A DNA stretch of 64,000 bases from Algoriphagus limi (GTDB lineage: Bacteria; Bacteroidota; Bacteroidia; Cytophagales; Cyclobacteriaceae): the NCBI RefSeq assembly GCF_024919275.1, contig NZ_JANWGH010000001.1, positions 1,558,296 to 1,622,295 on the forward strand, read 5' to 3'. The notes under the pieces are model-generated. The model did not search any database and was not told the origin of the DNA. It was given only the letters and a program-made list of their open reading frames with translations. Positions 1 through 8,663 of this stretch are shown here, piece after piece. The first letter of the stretch is position 1, and the number at the start of each line of letters is the position of its first letter. A program made the position numbers and the translations under genes.

Positions 1-168
1 CTTTTTGAATAGGATAAAATCTAAAGCTTCGCCCTTTAATGAACTTTCGCATTGAGCCAAGAAATAATCCTTCTCTTCCAAAGAAGCTTGACTCACCTCT
101 AGGTGGTAATTTTCAAATAGTTCTTTCTTATGAGTTTCCAAATTCTTCAGGGTCTCTGATATAATCAT
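1..168 (-). CDS. Partial hypothetical protein (N-terminus only)
   Basis: An ATG at 168 on the minus strand opens a frame of 56 codons that runs off the left edge, so only the N-terminal part is visible. It begins MIISETLKNLETHKKEL and is charged and probably helical, without a signal peptide. It overlaps the 3' end of the upstream sugar-isomerase gene by 41 bp, which suggests translational coupling and a job in the same nucleotide-sugar pathway (inference). I do not recognise the family from this fragment. A shorter TTG start at 141 is possible. Confidence 0.5.
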   Translation of the reverse strand, partial: MIISETLKNLETHKKELFENYHLEVSQASLEEKDYFLAQCESSLKGEALDFILFKK

Positions 169-538
169 CTTCTGAAAAATCCCGATCTGAAAGACCTAAT
201 AAAACAGCATCAGGAGAAAACTTTGTTTCCACCCAATGCAAAGGAGGAATAAGCAGACCTTCCGAAGGTTCATTGAGAATAAAGGTTTCGATTTCCCCAT
301 CAGGATATTGGATTTTCACTTCCAAAATCCCAGACATGGCAATCAAAATCTGGGTTTCATTCCGATGCGCATGTTTTCCTCTTACAAAACCTTCAGGCAC
401 CTTATGCACCCAAAAACATCTTCGTATCCCATCCGGGAACAGTTTCTTATTCTCCCAAAAAAAGAGACTTCCTGATTCCCCGATATCTCCTGGAAATCGA
501 ATGATTTTTGGCCTTCCCTCTGGATTTGAATTTTTCAT
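128..538 (-). CDS. WxcM/FdtA/QdtA-like sugar 3,4-ketoisomerase (cupin)
   Basis: The 136-residue protein is a single cupin of the FdtA/QdtA family. These enzymes isomerise dTDP-4-keto-6-deoxyglucose to the 3-keto form before amination, giving amino-deoxy sugars for surface polysaccharides. The family signature is visible at residues 53-63 (RGKHAHRNETQ), where the paired His lie in the active site. An aromatic/His patch follows near residue 101 (PPLHWVE) and the family ending DYIRDPEEF is present. Length is normal. It is the upstream member of a cluster cut by the window edge. The exact sugar cannot be read from sequence, and a non-catalytic cupin is possible. Confidence 0.75.
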   Translation of the reverse strand: MKNSNPEGRPKIIRFPGDIGESGSLFFWENKKLFPDGIRRCFWVHKVPEGFVRGKHAHRNETQILIAMSGILEVKIQYPDGEIETFILNEPSEGLLIPPLHWVETKFSPDAVLLGLSDRDFSEDDYIRDPEEFGNS

Positions 539-643
539 TACTCAAGCAATCGAACGAAAATTAAGATAATTACAAAGGAAAAAAGATTACACTTCGGTTA
601 AATTTAGGTCCTCAATAGAATTTACGTCTTTAAAACACCAATC

Positions 644-1264
644 TTGTCGAGTTCAGTTTCAGAAAATGATTCCTTTTTAACGCTATCTCGGGAGTCCTCA
701 GGTCTTTTCAAGGAAAAGAACAGTAAATTTCACTATTTCGCCTTTCCGGTAAAAAATGAAGACGAAATCAAGGCGCAATTGGAAGGACTTCGGAAGAAAT
801 TTTACGATGCCAGACATCATTGCTATGCATACAGCTTGGGAAAAGATGGGGAAATCTTTCGGGCAAATGATGATGGAGAGCCCAATCACTCAGCAGGAGA
901 TCCAATTTTAGGGCAAATCCGGTCCTTTGGTTTGACCAATGTACTGATTGTGGTAGTTCGGTATTTTGGAGGAACCAAACTTGGCATGAGTGGCCTAATC
1001 CAAGCTTATAAAACTTCAGCCCGCCTTTCCATTGAAGAAAATGAAATCGTTGAGGATTTTTTACGAAGTAGGGTTCAGGTAAAATTCCCTTATTCTCAGA
1101 TGAACGAAGTGATGAAACTCATCAAAAACGAGAATTTAGAAATCGAATCACAGGAAATGGCTTTGGATGCTGAAATGGTATTGGTTTTTCGATCTGGCTT
1201 ATTGGAAAAAGTCAGCGAAGAACTTGAGCAAATGGATGGTGTAGATTTTAAGCTACTGGAATAG
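644..1264 (+). CDS. IMPACT/YigZ family protein
   Basis: This 206-residue protein has the IMPACT N-terminal fold at about residues 20-130, with the hallmark segments DDGEP (76-80) and RYFGGTKLG (106-114). A C-terminal ferredoxin-like domain (DUF1949 type) fills the rest. E. coli YigZ is the bacterial homologue; in eukaryotes IMPACT modulates GCN2, but the bacterial role is not settled. The start is a TTG, since no in-frame ATG lies before the conserved region and the length then fits YigZ. Its 3' end overlaps the convergent exonuclease gene by 12 bp. Confidence 0.85.
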   Translation: MSSSVSENDSFLTLSRESSGLFKEKNSKFHYFAFPVKNEDEIKAQLEGLRKKFYDARHHCYAYSLGKDGEIFRANDDGEPNHSAGDPILGQIRSFGLTNVLIVVVRYFGGTKLGMSGLIQAYKTSARLSIEENEIVEDFLRSRVQVKFPYSQMNEVMKLIKNENLEIESQEMALDAEMVLVFRSGLLEKVSEELEQMDGVDFKLLE

Positions 1265-1852
1265 CTCATCCAAGTAGCCATCCCCTCTTAATTTTTTGAA
1301 AACCTCCAGACAGGCCCAAGCATCGGTAGCCGCATAGCGTTGTTGCTTGACAGTCAATTCTTGGGCCTCCCAATTGGAAACTTGTTCGGATTTACTAATT
1401 CGGATTCCCAAGACCATCCCTGATAAATTCCGAACTCCTACATTGTGAAAGCCAATTTTTCGAAGTTCATCATTTAAGTCAAAAAAAGCCTGAGGGTAAA
1501 AAGAATCCGTCAATTTTCCGAGTCCCTTCAAATCATCATGAACCGCTGCTCCTATTTTCAAAATATGCTCGCGCTCCAGCAATGCCCGCAATTCATCCGG
1601 AAAGCCAATAGAGTTTAATCGGAACAAAAATGCTTGTTCGGAAGTGGAAAGTTGTAGTAAAGAAACCTCATTGATTACTCCTTTTCGAAAAGAAGGTTTT
1701 GTTTCCGTATCAAAGCCCAATAAGGGTTGAGTATCCAAAAATTCAACTACTTCTTCCACATCTTCCAACTGGTCAATTAAATAGATTTCACCCTCAAATT
1801 GACCCAAAGGAAGAGCATTTACTTCATCTTTGCTTATCCGTGTAGGAATCAT
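1253..1852 (-). CDS. DEDDy-type 3'-5' exonuclease (RNase D-like)
   Basis: The 199-residue protein is a stand-alone DnaQ-fold exonuclease. All family metal ligands are visible: D48 and E50 in GFDTE, D106/D107 in the HDDLKGL motif, and Y173 with D177 in YAATDAW, which makes it the DEDDy subtype of RNase D and WRN. It lacks the HRDC domains of full-length RNase D, as is common in Bacteroidota. It should trim RNA or DNA 3' ends; the substrate is not known. Its ATG overlaps the NhaC stop in an ATGA junction, so the two are probably co-translated although their roles seem unrelated. Confidence 0.8.
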   Translation of the reverse strand: MIPTRISKDEVNALPLGQFEGEIYLIDQLEDVEEVVEFLDTQPLLGFDTETKPSFRKGVINEVSLLQLSTSEQAFLFRLNSIGFPDELRALLEREHILKIGAAVHDDLKGLGKLTDSFYPQAFFDLNDELRKIGFHNVGVRNLSGMVLGIRISKSEQVSNWEAQELTVKQQRYAATDAWACLEVFKKLRGDGYLDELFQ

Positions 1853-3312
1853 GCCACTTCTAAATCTTCCTCCTCGTAATAGTTAATTCCAATTTTCAGA
1901 TACCCATACAAAATCGTCATAAATGGGCTGATGATATTAAAAAAGCAGTACGGAGCATAAACCAAAGTCGCCACTCCCAAAACTCCTGCCTGCGTGGCTC
2001 CACAGGTATTCCAAGGAACCAATACAGAGGTAACTGTAGCGGAATCTTCCAAGGTTCGGCTTAAGTTTTCAGGTTTTAATCCACGCTTTTTGTAAATATC
2101 AGCATACATACGCCCTGGAACTAATATCGCCAAATATTGATCCGATGTAGTAATGTTGAAAAACACGCAAGTAGCCGCAGTACTAGCAATTAATGAACCT
2201 ACTTTATGAACTTTTCTGATTACAGCTTCTGCCAATACTTGGAGCATTCCTGTCACTTCCATGATTCCGCCAAAAATCATAGCACAGATAATCAACCAAA
2301 TGGTATTCAACATCCCTCCCATTCCTCGGGTCACCAATAACTCATTTACTACATCATTGCTAGTGATAATGGCTATTTCCCCATACAAGGACATCATAAC
2401 TGCCTTGAAACTCAAATAGGAATAAGAACCCGACTCATTGGCAATAGTCGCAATAATATCTGGCTGGAAAATAATTGCAAAAACACCTCCTAGTAAAGCC
2501 CCGGCCAATAATGCAGGGATAGCAGGCACTTTTCTTATGATCAAAATAATGACCACCGCGGGCACGATAAACAACCAACCTGTAATATTGAACTTCTCCA
2601 GAATAACTTCAGAAATAGCCTTCACATCATCCACCGAGCCATTTGCCTCATAGTTAATTCCGATTATGATAAATAAAATTAGTGTAATCGTGATCGAAGG
2701 AATAGTTGTTTTGGCCATGTGCCGGATATGAGTAAATAAGTCCGTCCCTGCCATGGCAGGCGCCAAATTCGTTGTATCCGACAATGGAGACATCTTATCG
2801 CCAAAATAAGCTCCAGAAATAATAGCACCTGCAATAATTCCTTCCTCAAACCCTAAAGCCTTGCCAATACCCAATAAAGCAACTCCAACCGTGGCAACAG
2901 TAGTCCAGGAGCTTCCCGTGGAAATGGATACAATCGCACTTACAAAACAGGCAGCAACAAGGAAAATTCCTGGACTCAATACCTGAAGTCCATAATAAAT
3001 CATAGCAGGTACAATTCCACTCAAAAGCCAGGTACCCGCAAGAGCTCCAATCAAAAACAGAATGAGAATGCTGGACATAGCTGAGCTGATGCTTTTGACA
3101 ATGCCGTCCTGAAGCGTTTCCCAATGAAACCCTAACCTATAAATAGCCACGATTGCGGCAACGGACGCGGAAAGCAACAACACTATCTGATTAGAACCAG
3201 AAAGTCCATCAGTTCCAAAGACACGAATATTTAAAACCAATAAAAAGATTAAAAAAACGAGGGGTATTAACGCATCTACGATCCTCGGCGTCCTAGTTTT
3301 CTCTTGCATCAA
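1849..3312 (-). CDS. nhaC: Na+/H+ antiporter, NhaC family
   Basis: The 487-residue inner-membrane protein has about 11-12 hydrophobic helices and belongs to the NhaC group of the ion transporter superfamily. The segment GSSWTTVATVGVALLGIG (133-150) and GDKMSPLSDTTN (171-182) are typical of the family's ion-translocation core. It likely exports Na+ in exchange for protons, fitting a marine or saline lifestyle. The start codes for MMQEKTR; the second Met is equally possible. The exonuclease gene follows with a 4-bp overlap. Substrate preference (Na+ versus malate or lactate exchange) cannot be told from sequence alone. Confidence 0.85.
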   Translation of the reverse strand: MMQEKTRTPRIVDALIPLVFLIFLLVLNIRVFGTDGLSGSNQIVLLLSASVAAIVAIYRLGFHWETLQDGIVKSISSAMSSILILFLIGALAGTWLLSGIVPAMIYYGLQVLSPGIFLVAACFVSAIVSISTGSSWTTVATVGVALLGIGKALGFEEGIIAGAIISGAYFGDKMSPLSDTTNLAPAMAGTDLFTHIRHMAKTTIPSITITLILFIIIGINYEANGSVDDVKAISEVILEKFNITGWLFIVPAVVIILIIRKVPAIPALLAGALLGGVFAIIFQPDIIATIANESGSYSYLSFKAVMMSLYGEIAIITSNDVVNELLVTRGMGGMLNTIWLIICAMIFGGIMEVTGMLQVLAEAVIRKVHKVGSLIASTAATCVFFNITTSDQYLAILVPGRMYADIYKKRGLKPENLSRTLEDSATVTSVLVPWNTCGATQAGVLGVATLVYAPYCFFNIISPFMTILYGYLKIGINYYEEEDLEVA

Positions 3313-3353
3313 ATTTTAAGGATGGGATGAATTCGTGAATCTAACCAAAAATT

Positions 3354-4481
3354 TTAAAACCCTTTTCGAAGAAGGTCTGAGAGTTCCTTCCCAACTTGCC
3401 AACCAATAGCCACACCCATTCCACCTAATCGAACTGCAATGGCTGATTTATCTCCAATTTTTTGAATAATGGGAGATTTTTTTTGTCCAAATGCCATAAT
3501 TCCAGTCCAGGATTGCTCCCATTCAATTTTCTTACCCGGAAAAATCACTTCCTCCGCAATTCGACACAGATAGCTTTCAATTTTGGGATTGATTTTATTT
3601 TCCTCACTTTCTTCTCCTTCAAAATCCTGATTCCTTCCTCCTCCTAAAAGAAGTCTTCCGTCAATTTTTCGGAAATAAACATAGCCTTTATCAAAGTGGA
3701 AGCTCCCCTTCCAGGGGATGTGAAAATCCAACTCCTTGCTTACCATCACCAATCCTCTACCCGGCACTAAGTCTAAATGATTTACAAGTTTCCTTGAAAA
3801 GGCATTGGTACATACCGCTACTTTTCCACCCACAAATTCCAATGAACCTAACTGTTGATCCTCGGCAATCACAAGACCCAAATCAGAGTCTAAATTTTCA
3901 ACTGTAATTCCTGTCAATATCCGAATTCCTAATTTGCTTGCTTCATCCCAAAGCGCATTCAAATACCTTCCAGAATCTAATTCTCCTTCAAATTGATTTT
4001 TGACAACGGCTTTCACAGAATCCGCAAAGCCCATTTTTCGGTGATTTTTGACTTTAGAAAAGACCGGCTTTTTGAACAGGGGTTTTAACATTTTATTGAT
4101 GCCTTCCAGTTGATTCAAGGCATCCAATTGATCTTCCTGAATTAATTCAAAACCACCTGAATCTTTAAAATCCAAGTTCCTTTTCCCAAATTCCTTTTTG
4201 ATTTGATTCAAGCCTCTGGCTCTACGCTCTACTAGCTGGAGAACTTCATCCTGTGCCATGTGCCAGAGATCGTCCAGGATCTCGGTAAGAGAACCAAAGC
4301 AAGCAAATCCGGCATTTTTTGTACTAGCTCCGGTAGGAAAAGAACCTCGCTCAAGTATGAGAATCTTGGCTTTTTTATTTTTTCGCTTAAAGTGAATCGC
4401 GGTAGACAATCCAACAAACCCCGCTCCCACCACAATTAAATCATAGTTTAAAAAGTGCTTTTTTTCCCAATAACTCAGCAT
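3354..4481 (-). CDS. FAD-dependent oxidoreductase, DAO (glycine oxidase/DadA-like) family
   Basis: The 375-residue protein opens with a Rossmann FAD site GAGFVG (19-24) and an acidic residue E44 that should bind the ribose of FAD. The segment GASTKNAGFACFGS (51-64) is typical of the D-amino-acid oxidase fold, and a second FAD contact lies in GGMGVAIGWQ near the C-terminus. Such enzymes oxidise amines or amino acids (glycine, sarcosine, D-amino acids); the substrate here is not evident. It is a single gene between nhaC and the divergent Mpo1-like gene. Confidence 0.75.
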   Translation of the reverse strand: MLSYWEKKHFLNYDLIVVGAGFVGLSTAIHFKRKNKKAKILILERGSFPTGASTKNAGFACFGSLTEILDDLWHMAQDEVLQLVERRARGLNQIKKEFGKRNLDFKDSGGFELIQEDQLDALNQLEGINKMLKPLFKKPVFSKVKNHRKMGFADSVKAVVKNQFEGELDSGRYLNALWDEASKLGIRILTGITVENLDSDLGLVIAEDQQLGSLEFVGGKVAVCTNAFSRKLVNHLDLVPGRGLVMVSKELDFHIPWKGSFHFDKGYVYFRKIDGRLLLGGGRNQDFEGEESEENKINPKIESYLCRIAEEVIFPGKKIEWEQSWTGIMAFGQKKSPIIQKIGDKSAIAVRLGGMGVAIGWQVGKELSDLLRKGF

Positions 4482-4557
4482 ATTTTCAAAGCGCTAATCG
4501 CATTTAGTTAGAATTTTGATAATTTACTTTTAAACTTATTCAATAACCCCAAAACCT

Positions 4558-5037
4558 ATGAGAAAAATTGAGGAACTATTGCAGGAATATGGATCTAGCC
4601 ATCAAAATCCCACCAATAAATTAATCCACTGGTTTTGCGTCCCTGCTATTTTCTTCAGTGTGGTAGGCTTGGTTTATAGTATTCCTCCAGGACCTTTGCC
4701 AGAATATCTATCTCAATTAGGAACTTTCGCTAATTGGGCAACTATCATCCTATTTTTGGTTTTGGTTTATTATGTCACCCTTTCTGGTCCGCTGGCTTTA
4801 GGCATGTTTTTGTTTTCCTCAATCTGCCTGGCACTGGCAAATTTTTTAGCTATCGAATTTCCAGGAAAGCTATGGCTGATCAGTTTGGGAATTTTCATCA
4901 TTGCCTGGATCATTCAGTTTTATGGGCATAAAATTGAAGGCAAAAAACCATCATTTTTCAAAGACCTACAATTTCTCCTAATTGGTCCTGCTTGGTTGAT
5001 GCACTTTATTTACAAAAAATTGGGGCTCGCGTATTAG
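4558..5037 (+). CDS. Mpo1-like (DUF962/YGL010w) membrane protein
   Basis: This 159-residue protein has four hydrophobic helices and the conserved His pattern of the Mpo1/YGL010w family: H15 in SSHQNPTNK, H24 in LIHWFCVP and H124 in FYGHKIEG, followed by GPAWLMHF. Yeast Mpo1 is an Fe(II)-dependent dioxygenase that shortens 2-hydroxy fatty acids by alpha-oxidation, so a lipid-oxidation role in the inner membrane is plausible but inferred from family only. It has its own AT-rich upstream region and ends 8 bp from the convergent patatin gene. Confidence 0.8.
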   Translation: MRKIEELLQEYGSSHQNPTNKLIHWFCVPAIFFSVVGLVYSIPPGPLPEYLSQLGTFANWATIILFLVLVYYVTLSGPLALGMFLFSSICLALANFLAIEFPGKLWLISLGIFIIAWIIQFYGHKIEGKKPSFFKDLQFLLIGPAWLMHFIYKKLGLAY

Positions 5038-5045
5038 AGTTTAAA

Positions 5046-7295
5046 TTATTCAAAAAGGGTTCTAATTTTCCGAAGTGACTCCTGATTTTTACGTGTTTTG
5101 ATGCTCATCAAAATCGACTTTTTCTCCCTCGCTGTCAATCTCCAATTGAGTGAGGCACGTTGCATGGTTTCTTGACTTCCTGTTAGTTCCTCATTTTGAA
5201 CCAATTCAGGCGCATATTCGAATTCGACTTTATCTACAGGAAAAGGCATGGATTCAGCCATGTAATTGAATAAAACCTCATTTTGAATGGTCTGAACATT
5301 ATCCCAATTTGAATAAATATTTTTCAAGGGATTGAAGATTTTCTCTGCGATACGGGGAATTGGGCTAGGTGGAATTTCCATTGATTTCTGAGAGTCCCGA
5401 ATGGTGACCAAAACAACTCCGGAAGTATTTTCGCGAATCCAATCCTGAAACACATAAGTAAAGCGCAATGCATCCTGTATCCCAAAATTGTCAGAAAGTC
5501 CTGTGTCCATGGTCTCCATGGCAGGGTCGGATGGTAATTGCACATTGGGAGAAATAAATGGAAAAGTAGCTGACATCCTAAGCGCGGTCAAAAAACGGAG
5601 ATTCTCGGCATCTTGGTTCTTGAAAAATCGGAGAAAATCAATGCTTTGCTTTTTCTCATCTACTCCTAATTGACCTTTGACAGATGTACCTAAATAGGAC
5701 ATGGAATGAGGTGAAATCACCAACTTTCTCCCGTCATTTGTAATTAATGAAGTCACCGGAAGCAAAGGAATTTTTCCAGAGTATTCAGCTTCTCGGTAGG
5801 CTTTCAATGGCTTATCCAAAACTCCCAAGGTATTTTCATTGAGTTGTTGCTCGAAAGCATATCCCCGATCCTTCAAGTATTTTCTACCATTGTATTCGAA
5901 ATATTGATTTCGAATCAACAAATCATTCACCAAAAGAGAAAAGATAATAGGATTGAGATTATCCGCTGAAATTTGGTCCAAATACACCGAATCCCGTGGA
6001 TCAATGGAAGGGTCGTCTAAGGATTGAAGATAAATTTCTCTAAAAAATGCTTCACCCAATACTCCTCCGGAGGCACCAGAGAAAAATTCCGTATGAGTTA
6101 AAATCTTGCCATCCTGAATGTCATACAAATGCTGAAGAATCACGAAAGTCCAAAGTGCAGAACGCTGCCCCCCTCCACTAGAAGCAACCATCACTAATTT
6201 TGGCTTTTCTTCCCCTGTCCTTTTCTTCCAATTGGATAGAATTTCCAGAGTATGCATTCGATCTTTTTGAAGTGTATCCGGATGAACCAAGGCATCTAAA
6301 TTTTCAAGTGTATAGCTTGCCGGTTCGGTTTGATAATTCATTCCAAATGCTTCATGCGGACGATTAAGAATAGAAAAATTTGAAAAATAATTGATTAAAA
6401 TTATTGCTACAAAAACCACAACTGTCGCCCATTCACGAAGCCAAAAACTGACCGCTCCTACTAACATGACTAAAATGGCTAGTAAAAGCAATCCGCTCAT
6501 TGCAGCAGGTAACTGAAGGATTGACTGCTCTTTGAATAAACCCAAAATGACCACAATGAAAATCAAGAAAACTTGAATCAAGAAAAGATTCAGGTGATTT
6601 TGATCAAATACTTTCAGAAGCTTGGCTGCATGAAAACGGGAAATATCAGGCCTAACCGGTTCAAATCGCATCCGAATATTCAAGAAGCTATGAACAGATT
6701 GAGAATTGTTTTTTAAGTCTTTATAGCGACTGATGACATTTTTACGGGTAAAAGCGACCTTACGAAGCCTTCGGTCCAAAGTCCCTGCGAAGATCACAAA
6801 GAAGTCCTTATTTGTAAAAGCAAAGTACCCAAAGATCAACCCATAACTAAGCAAACTTCCTAAGGTGAATCCGCCAAAATAAGACAAAACCTGCCATTCT
6901 GAATCCAAATCATTTTGTAATTGGAAAGTGACGAATCGAATACAATAGGCTAAATAGAATAGAAGCGGAACGATGGAATTATTAATGCAAAAATGAATAA
7001 ATGGCTTTTTCAAAATCGCTAGAAATGAATAGCGCCTTCCATCCATAATGTAAGTTGTCATGTGAAAGGCCATGGTAAAAACGGCAAAGCCAATCCCCAT
7101 CAACATGAAACTCAACCAAGAAACTTCGTGAAGGTATTCAGGGTCAAGAAATAAAAAGGGAATACCCAAAGTGACTCCAACTCCCTCAAAAACAATGGCG
7201 AACAACAAGCCCCAAACCAGAATTAGGGCTAGGTTTTTACGAAGATGAAGAAAAAGTAGCTGGACAGGAAAGCTGTACCAAATAGATTGAATCAT
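5046..7295 (-). CDS. Membrane-anchored patatin-like phospholipase
   Basis: The 749-residue protein has an N-terminal membrane half (about residues 20-310, seven or more helices) and a C-terminal patatin domain from about 365. The oxyanion loop is GGGQR (374-378), the nucleophile elbow is GASGG (407-411, Ser 409) and the dyad Asp is probably D602 in GLSDNFG, so the usual DGG/DGA turn is replaced by DNF. Patatins hydrolyse acyl ester bonds of membrane lipids; here the domain would sit at the inner membrane. ATSFPF-like segment SATFPF (575-580) supports the fold. Substrate unknown. Confidence 0.8.
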   Translation of the reverse strand: MIQSIWYSFPVQLLFLHLRKNLALILVWGLLFAIVFEGVGVTLGIPFLFLDPEYLHEVSWLSFMLMGIGFAVFTMAFHMTTYIMDGRRYSFLAILKKPFIHFCINNSIVPLLFYLAYCIRFVTFQLQNDLDSEWQVLSYFGGFTLGSLLSYGLIFGYFAFTNKDFFVIFAGTLDRRLRKVAFTRKNVISRYKDLKNNSQSVHSFLNIRMRFEPVRPDISRFHAAKLLKVFDQNHLNLFLIQVFLIFIVVILGLFKEQSILQLPAAMSGLLLLAILVMLVGAVSFWLREWATVVVFVAIILINYFSNFSILNRPHEAFGMNYQTEPASYTLENLDALVHPDTLQKDRMHTLEILSNWKKRTGEEKPKLVMVASSGGGQRSALWTFVILQHLYDIQDGKILTHTEFFSGASGGVLGEAFFREIYLQSLDDPSIDPRDSVYLDQISADNLNPIIFSLLVNDLLIRNQYFEYNGRKYLKDRGYAFEQQLNENTLGVLDKPLKAYREAEYSGKIPLLPVTSLITNDGRKLVISPHSMSYLGTSVKGQLGVDEKKQSIDFLRFFKNQDAENLRFLTALRMSATFPFISPNVQLPSDPAMETMDTGLSDNFGIQDALRFTYVFQDWIRENTSGVVLVTIRDSQKSMEIPPSPIPRIAEKIFNPLKNIYSNWDNVQTIQNEVLFNYMAESMPFPVDKVEFEYAPELVQNEELTGSQETMQRASLNWRLTAREKKSILMSIKTRKNQESLRKIRTLFE

Positions 7296-7395
7296 TTTAA
7301 CGGATGTTCCCTAAAATTTAAGGTTTTTACTTCAATGAAAAAACTTTTTTCCAAAGCCTTTGGCTTTCAATTCATTGGAACTTAGAAATAAAAAA

Positions 7396-7420
7396 GCGGA
7401 AGAATTCTTAATTTTTCCGC
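7396..7420 (-). other. Hairpin with minus-strand T-tract upstream of the patatin gene
   Basis: GCGGAA (7396-7401) pairs with TTCCGC (7415-7420). Read on the minus strand the stem is followed by six T residues (7390-7395 on the plus strand are A). The structure lies about 100 bp upstream of the patatin start, where no minus-strand gene ends, so it could be an attenuator, the end of a short RNA, or chance. Confidence 0.3.
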
Positions 7421-7471
7421 ATGGCCATTCACCCAATAAAATGTACTTTCAAGGCTCAAAATTGAGAAAGA

Positions 7472-7969
7472 ATGAGAACGTGGTTTTTGTGCAAAGTAAA
7501 ATACGCTAAAGAAAATGAACAGGGATTGCTGAAAAGCATTTCCGAGCAATATCTCGTAGATGCAGTTTCATTCACAGAGGCAGAAGCAATTCTATATGAT
7601 AGACTTGGGTCTCAAATCCGAGGAGATTTTCAAGTAACCGGAATTAGCAAAAGCAATATTGTAGACGTTTTTTACTATGATGATGCGGATATTTGGCATA
7701 AATGCAAAATCACCTACCTAGTAACTGACGGAGAAAGCGGTAAGGAGAAAAAAGTGACACAGTACATGATTGTAACCGCATACGATGTCAAGCAGGCCTA
7801 TGACCGCATTCAAGAAAGTTTGAGTAATATGTTAGTAAGCTTCCGTGTTCCGGACATCACTGAAAGTCCTATTGTGGAAGTGTTCCCTTACGAATCCAGC
7901 GAGGAGAGAACCCAACTACCGGAAGGGAACTTCAGGCCATTGGAAGAAAATGAAGAAGGGGATGATTAA
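7472..7969 (+). CDS. DUF4494 domain-containing protein
   Basis: The 165-residue soluble protein begins MRTWFLCKVKYAKENEQG and matches the DUF4494 family, which I know almost only from Bacteroidota and has no assigned function. It is a mixed alpha/beta protein with two similar segments, around residues 15-60 (SEQYLVDAVSFTEAEAIL) and 90-135 (TQYMIVTAYDVKQAYDRI), suggesting an internal duplication of a small domain. The C-terminus is acidic. It is monocistronic, ending in a strong terminator. Confidence 0.8.
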   Translation: MRTWFLCKVKYAKENEQGLLKSISEQYLVDAVSFTEAEAILYDRLGSQIRGDFQVTGISKSNIVDVFYYDDADIWHKCKITYLVTDGESGKEKKVTQYMIVTAYDVKQAYDRIQESLSNMLVSFRVPDITESPIVEVFPYESSEERTQLPEGNFRPLEENEEGDD

Positions 7970-7981
7970 TCCCCTTTTTTA
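7956..7981 (+). terminator. Rho-independent terminator of the DUF4494 gene
   Basis: AAGGGGAT (7956-7963) pairs with ATCCCCTT (7969-7976), followed by a T run. The stem includes the DUF4494 stop codon, and the T run lies just before the convergent HD gene ends. Confidence 0.75.
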
Positions 7982-8587
7982 ATTCAAAGCCGTTGGTTGG
8001 TGACTAATGACAAAATTGATTAAGTCATCTAGAGAAATCCCCGCTCGTTCGGAAGCATCTCGAATATCTTCTCTGCTCACCTGAGCAGCAAAAGTTTTAT
8101 CCTTCATCCGCTTTTTCACTCCCTTAGCCTCCATACCTTCGTAGGCTGTAGGACGCATCAAAGAATAGGCATGGACAAATCCGCTCAATTCATCAAAAGC
8201 ATAGAGCATTTTGTCCATTTCAGAAACGGGCTCCACTCCAAAATATCGCGGACCATGAGAGGCAATAGCTCGGATGATTTCAGGATCAATATTTCGGGAT
8301 TCTAATTCTTCGATTATTTTTCGACAATGCTGATCTGGCCATTGATCCCAATCTGCATCATGAAGAAGTCCAGCCAAAAACCATCGATGCTGATCTAATT
8401 CATCCATTCCTTTTTCTTTAGCAAAAGACTTCATCAAATGTGCCACCTGACGCATATGAACGATCAATTTTTCATTTTTGACCCAATCTTCGAGTAGTTC
8501 AAAAGCTTCTTTTTCCGATAGGACATTTCCTGCGTTTTCAGGATTCCCAAACTCACTTCTACCGAGATTTAATGACGCTTCATTCAT
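7979..8587 (-). CDS. HD domain-containing hydrolase
   Basis: The 202-residue protein is a single HD phosphohydrolase domain. Visible ligands are H44 or H50 in the first helix, H76-D77 in GLLHDADWDQWPD, H111 in IASHGPRY and D132 in AFDELSGF. Compact HD proteins like this cleave phosphate from nucleotides or similar metabolites; the substrate cannot be named. It is divergent from the PAS gene, with 76 bp between the starts. Confidence 0.75.
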   Translation of the reverse strand: MNEASLNLGRSEFGNPENAGNVLSEKEAFELLEDWVKNEKLIVHMRQVAHLMKSFAKEKGMDELDQHRWFLAGLLHDADWDQWPDQHCRKIIEELESRNIDPEIIRAIASHGPRYFGVEPVSEMDKMLYAFDELSGFVHAYSLMRPTAYEGMEAKGVKKRMKDKTFAAQVSREDIRDASERAGISLDDLINFVISHQPTALN

Positions 8588-8633
8588 TTCAAATAATTTT
8601 TAATGTATTTCGTATAAGTTTAATTGTTTCTTG

Positions 8634-8641
8634 TATATTTG
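8634..8641 (+). promoter_or_regulatory. Candidate -7 box (TATATTTG) for the PAS gene
   Basis: TATATTTG fits the Bacteroidota sigma-ABfr -7 consensus TAnnTTTG and lies 22 bp upstream of the chosen ATG at 8664. No good TTG box is seen at the usual -33 distance, so the assignment is tentative. Confidence 0.35.
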
Positions 8642-8663
8642 TTTAAGACTTTGCGATACGAAA

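Noticed and set aside
8631..8663. Longer TTG start for the PAS protein
   Set aside because: It would put the TATATTTG box inside the gene, and the 11 extra residues do not look conserved; ATG at 8664 is better.
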